10,964 bases of DNA from GWA2-66-18 sp964537395 (GTDB lineage: Bacteria; Elusimicrobiota; Elusimicrobia; UBA1565; UBA9628), in the NCBI GenBank assembly GCA_964537395.1, contig CAZIBN010000092.1, positions 1 to 10,964 of the forward strand, given 5' to 3'. Shown piece after piece: positions 7,401 to 10,964 of this stretch. The position numbers and the translations under genes were made by a program. The notes beneath the pieces are model-generated. The model had not been told where the DNA came from and ran no database searches. It saw nothing but the letters and a program-made list of their open reading frames with translations. Positions within the stretch are counted from its first letter, which is position 1; each line of letters begins with the position of its first letter.

Positions 7401-8610
7401 CGAGAAGCTGTACGCGACCTTCAGCCTGCGTCGCGCCGACCTCGGCCGCCAGGGCCAGGAGCCTCTCGAGCTGATCCAGTCGGTGAAGACCTTCGGGCAG
7501 GAGGATCTCGAGAACGCCAAGTACCGCGCGAAGGCCCAGGCCCTCGTCGAGATCGGCGAGGAGGACGCCCGCGTCGGCGGCACCGCGCACATGCTCTCGA
7601 GCGCGCTGACCGACTTCTTCACCAAGCAGCTGATCTACATCGTCGGCGCGTGGGCCGTCGCCGCGTCGATGGGCCTGTCCGTCGGAGCGATCGTCGTGAT
7701 GACCTTCTACGCGGGCTTCATCAAGGCGGCCTTCGACGGCATCTCCACGCATTGGCTCGAGTACAAGACGGCGCGCGGCGAGACCGAGGTCGTCCGCGGA
7801 TGGCTCAAGGAAAAGCCGGCGACCCTTCAAGGCCCAGCCCTGCCTCCCGGCGGCGGCGCGATCTCATTCGAGGATGTCTCGTTTCGATACACCGCCGACG
7901 GCAAGGGCGGCGGCATCGAGGGGCTCTCCCTGACCATCAAGCCCGGCGAGACGGTCGCATTCGTCGGAGAGTCAGGCTCCGGAAAGAGCACCCTGCTCAA
8001 GCTCCTGCAGAACCTATGGACCCCGCAAAGCGGCCGGATCACGATCGACGGCTCCGATGTCGCTTTGGCGGGAGAGGGCCCGTTGTCCGAGGCCATCGCC
8101 AAGGTTCCCCAGGAGACGAGGCTCTTCGACGACTCCCTTCGCTACAACCTGACCTACGGCAGCCCGAATGCGACCGACGTCGAGCTGTCGGCCGCGATCT
8201 CGGCGGCGAAGGCGGATTTCGTCAACGACGCCGCGGCGTTCCCGGCCGGCCTCGACACGCGCGTCGGCGAAGGGGGGTCGACCCTCTCCGGCGGACAGCG
8301 CCAGCGCGTGGCGATCGTGCGCGCCCTCCTTAAGAAGCCCCGCGTCCTGCTCCTCGACGAGGCCACCTCGGCCCTCGACAAGAAAACCGAGCGCGAGATC
8401 CAGGATACGCTCGACCATCTCACCTCGGGCGCTTCCGGCGCGAAGCCCACGACGCTCGTCGTCGCGCACAACCTGACCACCATCGCCGGCGCGGACCGCA
8501 TCGTGGTGCTTGCGGCCGGGAAGATCGTCGAGATCGGCTCGCACGTCGAGCTGCTCGCCAAGGGCGGCGTCTACGCCCGGCTGTGGCAGTCCCAGTCCGC
8601 CTCTCGTTAG
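4375..8610 (+). CDS. Tandem (two-half) ABC exporter with secretory-type N-terminal leader
   Basis: One 1411-residue chain holds two MsbA/ABCB-type exporter halves. Residues 1-26 resemble a signal peptide and about 27-150 are Ala/Pro-rich. TMD1 (about 205-500) has six hydrophobic segments near 209-230, 245-264, 329-345, 349-365, 448-464 and 468-487. NBD1 has A-loop Tyr538, Walker A GETGSGKS (Lys570), Q-loop Gln612, signature LSGGERQ (670-676), Asp694-Glu695 and His731. An Ala/Glu/Pro linker (about 775-830) leads to TMD2 and NBD2: Tyr1172, GESGSGKS (Lys1204), Gln1246, LSGGQRQ (1304-1310), Asp1328-Glu1329, His1365. Both ATP sites therefore look competent. The halves share FFTK-LIYI, MDFHL, VKTFG and LTSG-x-x-G-x-KPTT, which indicates duplication. 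Such exporters move lipids, drugs or peptides outward; the substrate here is unknown. The ATG at 4375 has no good Shine-Dalgarno site but gives a basic RLPRR start. The gene stands alone. Confidence 0.93.
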   Translation: MRLPRRMLASFLALTLAALSGGPVWAQTARIAVQAPTAIAGVPVLPQTGIGAPSFNNAPSLSPSLSSLAPLPAPSAAPSAVATPVQTVAAPAFTAPISAAAPVVYKPAVAPAPSSYAALRAMQLPAASGGEKKGDEQSAADAQQAFDGIEVKEARSPVEAKPSRIRTLLKSSRSALSGFGSDVKGMATGDKELEHLLGDAKPSMRKAQVLLVLDAVLSIGMAFIIGPLLDTAAIAAKTGLAAHMVPLAILSGALVLSSLAYAWVERSHAVQGRLASLRSTREYRAALQRSLLSQEMDFHLAQGSGKLAGRLLNDPAALSTKNVDSRLSLLHYALHFTFGVGMMVYTSPALSLAALAVIPALGWLSSRFGDKIGEIGKQALEQKSDMMKQSQESIAQAETVKTFGARAQELARYGRMADGAADLGEKEARLTAMYGMIAGGLTEFFTKNLIYILGGVALAAAWGLSFGQIAQLALFAGFAKYAFTGLTSLYLRYKRNTKASESVRELLMRTPGIVDAPNAVALPHGPGAVSFRGVRFSYPSRQAEPVLKGVDFDIQAGQTVAFVGETGSGKSTITRLLLRMWDANEGTIAIDGHDIRGVTRKSLNARFAVVPQETRLFNGTLRENMMYGAEDASAERLEIAIRKAGASFALDTARFPQGLDTPVAEGGGRLSGGERQRVAIVRAILRDPSMLILDEATSALDNKTEHEVQQALDSLTSGDGGRKPTTIVIAHRLSTIRRADVIHVLDKGEIMESGTHEELLALRGRYARLWQEGGYETQAAESALAAQTPEEAAAQPEAPASAASEASPLKTTLRAKIRAAFAGIAEFIRGDAEVRPFLPRRALAGLAALLLTNYVLTIGGSHFLGRFLDGAASVVGAGGIGAGLWPLAAISVGALMLSILAQYAYALRQGVLRVRALAEVRKTLMSRLHGKGMDFHLKNDSAGLASRLSEDADALIKKNLDARVPLVGNIISLVLATALLLHTSPIAGLVVFLMLPGLGIINGWFGQKREKLYATFSLRRADLGRQGQEPLELIQSVKTFGQEDLENAKYRAKAQALVEIGEEDARVGGTAHMLSSALTDFFTKQLIYIVGAWAVAASMGLSVGAIVVMTFYAGFIKAAFDGISTHWLEYKTARGETEVVRGWLKEKPATLQGPALPPGGGAISFEDVSFRYTADGKGGGIEGLSLTIKPGETVAFVGESGSGKSTLLKLLQNLWTPQSGRITIDGSDVALAGEGPLSEAIAKVPQETRLFDDSLRYNLTYGSPNATDVELSAAISAAKADFVNDAAAFPAGLDTRVGEGGSTLSGGQRQRVAIVRALLKKPRVLLLDEATSALDKKTEREIQDTLDHLTSGASGAKPTTLVVAHNLTTIAGADRIVVLAAGKIVEIGSHVELLAKGGVYARLWQSQSASR

Positions 8611-8611
8611 T

Positions 8612-8654
8612 TAATCACACGTTCCGGAACGAGCGATTATCTACGAGAATAGAT
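8612..8654. terminator. Convergent intergenic palindromes, possible bidirectional terminator
   Basis: The 50-base gap between two convergent genes contains the perfect palindrome CGTTCCGGAACG (8620-8631), flanked by matching outer arms TAATC (8612-8616) and GATTA (8635-8639). A second small inverted repeat, ATCTA (8639-8643) with TAGAT (8650-8654), follows. Neither is trailed by a strong run of T, so intrinsic termination is unproven. Position between converging stop codons is the main support; a protein-binding palindrome is the alternative. Confidence 0.35.
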
Positions 8655-8660
8655 CAGAGG

Positions 8661-10499
8661 CTAGGCATCCAGCGTGCGCGAATGGCTCCAGAACCGAGGA
8701 GGAAGCGCCGCCAGCATGATCAGCATGAGCTGGCTCACGCTGAAGGCGAGCAGCCACCAGAACGCGGAATCCATGAAGCCGTAGGAGTGCAGGCCGATGC
8801 CGAGCATGTTCACGCCGAACCAGGACACGCTGGTGATGACGTTGCCGAAGACGGCCATCATCATGATGCCGCGCTCGCGCACGAAGCCGGCGAAGCGCAT
8901 GTGCAGGATCAGCGCGTTCCACAGCACGATCAAGAGCGCGCCGTTCTCCTTCGGGTCCCAGCCCCAGAAGCGCCCCCAGCTTTGGTCGGCCCAGATGCCG
9001 CCGAGAACCGTGCCGATGAAGCTAAGGAACAGGCTGAAGGCGATCACGCCGTAGGTCAGCGAGACGATGGCCTTATCGTCGGCGGCGTCGGGCTTGCGCA
9101 CGGCGTGGCGCCGCACGATCCAGGTGGTCGCGAGCAGGCCCGCGAGGTAGGTCCCGCTGTAGCCGATGGTGATCGTGATCACGTGGGTGGTCAGCCAGAA
9201 GTTCGAGTCGAGCACCGCGCGCATCACGTCCATCGTGTCGCCCGAGGAGCCGAGGTGGTGCGCGATGAGCAAGGTCGCAAAGCCCACGACCGAAGCGCCG
9301 GCGGCGGCGAAGCCGCGTCGATGGATCCTTTCGCCGAACAGCCCGAGGAACACCGCGCCCCAGCCGACGAAGACGGCCGAGGAGTAGAGGTTGGTCACCG
9401 GAGGCCGGCCCTGAAGGACGGTGCGGGCGAGGAGCCCGAGCGTATGCACGATGAAGGCCGCCCACACGACGGCGTGCGCCGCGTTGGCGAGGTCCTCGCG
9501 GCGCGTCGCCCACGACGCGAAGATGATCAGAAGTGCCACGACATAAAGGGTCATGCCGGAGATGAAGGGCTGAGCGCGGTTGAAGAACGCTTCGACGCGG
9601 GCCTGGGTCGCGGCCGCGGGCGCGTTGGCCCGGGACCAGCCCGCCTGCTCGGCCACGGCCGCGTTGAAAGCGGCGGCGTCGCCGGCGCGGTAGGCGGAGG
9701 CCATGCGCGCGAACAGCGGCGCGCTGGGGTGAACGTCGAGAGCGGCTCCGGGACGGGTCACGGCCTCGCCGAAGCTCGCCCAGGATTCCTCCGGCTCACC
9801 CTTAAGAGGAGGCACGGTCTTGAACGCCGCGGCATCGGACAGGAACCGGTAGCCCTGCATGCGGGCATCGAGCGCGCCCATCGTCGCGGCGGCCGACTTC
9901 GAAGGCTTGCCTGTCTTAAGGGAGGACATCGCTTCATTCATCAGCGCCTGGAAGGACGCGAGCTCAGCGGCCGGGTCTCCCCGTCCGGACGGCATGAAGG
10001 TGTTCTTGATGCGCTCGTAAAGGTTCAAGCGCTGATCGAGGGCGAGGACGGCCGTTTGAAAGCGGGACCGCGCGCCCGAAGGGACCGCGTCCGCGGACTG
10101 GGCCTGACGGTTGATCTCGTCGCGCTTGGGCTCGATCTGCCAGTAGGCGAAATAGCGACCCTTGCCCTGCTCAAGGCCGAGCACGCCCAGCACCTCCGGG
10201 TCATCGACGACGAAGGACGCGTAGGTGTCGGAGGACTCCGGCTTGAAGGCCGTATCAAGAAGCCAGCGCGTCGCCGACAGGGAGCGCCCGTCGACGCGCA
10301 CGGTCTGCTTGCTGCGGATCACGAGCAGGGAGTTGCGCGCGAACGTGTCGATCGGCTTGACGCGTCCGCCTTCGAGAGCCGGAAGCCGGCCGAACGCTTC
10401 GATATTAAAATCAGATCTTGGAGCGGGCGCCAACGCGGGCCAGGCGGCGAGCGCGAGGCCCGCGGAGAATACGCTGATGAAAAGCTTGCGGGAGCTCAT
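8661..10499 (-). CDS. ccsA: System II cytochrome c biogenesis protein CcsA (ResC-like) with periplasmic N-terminal extension
   Basis: CcsA, with its ResB partner, exports haem and attaches it to apocytochrome c on the outer face of the inner membrane. The 612-residue chain starts with a hydrophobic anchor or signal (6-24). A soluble region (about 30-310) follows, bearing the EGGRVKPIDTFAR motif seen in long CcsA-type proteins, then nine predicted membrane helices (about 314-596). The WWD haem-binding segment WADQSWGRFWGWDPKENG is at 503-520. His439, His533 and His571 sit where the family has the first periplasmic, the membrane and the second periplasmic haem-ligand histidines, and the topology puts the WWD loop and both periplasmic histidines outside. 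GRPPVTNLYSS (364-374) and GLHSYGF are also typical. The ATG at 10499 overlaps the resB stop (ATGA) and has GGAGG six bases upstream, so it is preferred over an in-frame start at 10571 inside resB. Confidence 0.93.
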   Translation of the reverse strand: MSSRKLFISVFSAGLALAAWPALAPAPRSDFNIEAFGRLPALEGGRVKPIDTFARNSLLVIRSKQTVRVDGRSLSATRWLLDTAFKPESSDTYASFVVDDPEVLGVLGLEQGKGRYFAYWQIEPKRDEINRQAQSADAVPSGARSRFQTAVLALDQRLNLYERIKNTFMPSGRGDPAAELASFQALMNEAMSSLKTGKPSKSAAATMGALDARMQGYRFLSDAAAFKTVPPLKGEPEESWASFGEAVTRPGAALDVHPSAPLFARMASAYRAGDAAAFNAAVAEQAGWSRANAPAAATQARVEAFFNRAQPFISGMTLYVVALLIIFASWATRREDLANAAHAVVWAAFIVHTLGLLARTVLQGRPPVTNLYSSAVFVGWGAVFLGLFGERIHRRGFAAAGASVVGFATLLIAHHLGSSGDTMDVMRAVLDSNFWLTTHVITITIGYSGTYLAGLLATTWIVRRHAVRKPDAADDKAIVSLTYGVIAFSLFLSFIGTVLGGIWADQSWGRFWGWDPKENGALLIVLWNALILHMRFAGFVRERGIMMMAVFGNVITSVSWFGVNMLGIGLHSYGFMDSAFWWLLAFSVSQLMLIMLAALPPRFWSHSRTLDA

Positions 10500-10964
10500 G
10501 ACAATCCTCCGAGGGTCCGGCGCAGCATCATGCCGAAGTGCCAGAGAAGGCCGATGGCGACGAGCAGGCACGCGATATAAGGCACGGTCCAGGAAGGATT
10601 GCGCACGACCTGCAGCACGGACAGCGTATTGTCCTTGCCGAAGCTCGCCTGATAGAAGGTCAGGCCGCCGTGGCGCAGCGGCGCATTCATATAGATGAGC
10701 ACGTCGCGGTCATCCCCGGCGCGCGGATCGAGCAGGCGCACCAGGCTCGAGAAATTCTTAGGGATGGAAGTGCCCGGATACACATCATGCTTGAAATCCT
10801 TGAGCGTCAGCGAGAACGGCATGTAGTAACGGCGCGGCCGCAGGGACAGGCTCCAGCTGCGTCCTTCGTGAGAGAACCCCTGAGGGGCCCCGAGGTTGGG
10901 GGAGACCAGAAAGACTCCGTAGCTGCGGCCGTCCTTGGCCACCGGCTCGATGAGCGCGGCGGGC
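10496..10964 (-). CDS. resB: ResB-like cytochrome c biogenesis protein (Ccs1/CcsB), C-terminal part
   Basis: This is the C-terminal 155 residues of a ResB-type protein, the partner of CcsA in the system II haem-delivery complex. The frame is open to the right edge, so the true start lies outside the window; the GTG at 10942 is only an internal valine codon (context IEPVAKDGRSYG). Family features are YYMPFSLTLKDFKHDVYPGT, an MNAPLRHGGLTFYQASF block, SVLQVVRNPSWTVPYIACLL, and a final membrane helix (roughly PYIACLLVAIGLLWHFGMML) with a short basic tail. That fits the large periplasmic domain followed by the last transmembrane segment. It overlaps ccsA by four bases, the usual resB-ccsA pairing. 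The naming of the two partners varies between systems. Confidence 0.9.
   Translation of the reverse strand, partial: PAALIEPVAKDGRSYGVFLVSPNLGAPQGFSHEGRSWSLSLRPRRYYMPFSLTLKDFKHDVYPGTSIPKNFSSLVRLLDPRAGDDRDVLIYMNAPLRHGGLTFYQASFGKDNTLSVLQVVRNPSWTVPYIACLLVAIGLLWHFGMMLRRTLGGLS
10506..10510 (-). promoter_or_regulatory. Shine-Dalgarno site of ccsA inside the end of resB
   Basis: The minus strand reads CGGAGGATTGTC before the ccsA ATG, giving GGAGG with six bases of spacing. It lies within the last codons of the upstream gene and decides the start at 10499 rather than the longer in-frame reading. It suggests strong, partly independent initiation in addition to coupling through the ATGA overlap. Confidence 0.8.

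Noticed and set aside
6793..7830. Open frame on the minus strand opposite the second exporter half
   Set aside because: It is an antisense shadow with low-complexity Arg/Glu/Gly/Leu composition and no family features.
10500..10571. Longer N-terminus for ccsA starting at 10571
   Set aside because: The ATG at 10499 has a strong GGAGG and gives a normal signal/anchor start; the extension overlaps resB and is Arg/Pro-rich.
8583..10580. Long open frame on the plus strand opposite ccsA (about 665 codons)
   Set aside because: It is antisense to ccsA, which has WWD, haem-ligand histidines and coherent membrane topology. The plus-strand product is Arg/Gly/His-rich without any recognisable domain.

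Overview
The window is GC-rich (about two thirds G+C by eye) bacterial chromosome with dense, single-copy housekeeping genes. I see no insertion sequence, phage gene, CRISPR array, tRNA or rRNA. Gram-negative features (system II cytochrome c maturation, periplasmic leaders), the gene order and the very Ala/Pro-rich exported-looking leader on the ABC transporter suggest a poorly cultured phylum. My best guess is a high-GC member of Elusimicrobiota. This is inference from style, not proof.

Region 1 (1-4211, minus strand) is one compact operon read right to left: yebC, ruvC, ruvA, ruvB, a SpoIID/LytB-domain gene and queA, which runs off the left edge. Every junction is a stop/start overlap of 1 or 4 bases (TAATG, GTGA, TGATG, GTGA, ATGA), so translation is probably coupled through all six genes. 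RuvC, RuvA and RuvB form the Holliday-junction branch-migration and resolution machine. YebC is a translation/regulatory factor, QueA makes epoxyqueuosine in tRNA, and the SpoIID-like protein is a probable cell-wall enzyme.

Region 2 (4212-4374) is a 163-base divergent intergenic region packed with short inverted repeats. It holds a fair extended -10 promoter for the yebC operon and a weaker -10 for the rightward gene, embedded in an inverted repeat.

Region 3 (4375-8610, plus strand) is a single 1411-residue ABC exporter with two complete transmembrane plus nucleotide-binding halves in one chain (TMD-NBD-TMD-NBD). This layout is common in eukaryotic ABCB proteins and unusual in bacteria. Both ATP sites look intact. 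Ahead of it lies a signal-peptide-like start and a roughly 120-residue Ala/Pro-rich low-complexity stretch, which is hard to reconcile with the topology an exporter needs.

Region 4 (8611-8660) is a 50-base convergent gap with a perfect 12-base palindrome. Region 5 (8661-10964, minus strand) holds ccsA, with a large periplasmic N-terminal extension, preceded by the 3' part of a resB-like gene that enters from the right edge. The two overlap by four bases and together make the system II haem-export/cytochrome c synthetase complex.

The most unusual items are the tandem ABC exporter with its secretory leader, the alternating GGACCC/GGGTCC array in front of it, and a RuvA with an altered second DNA-binding hairpin.
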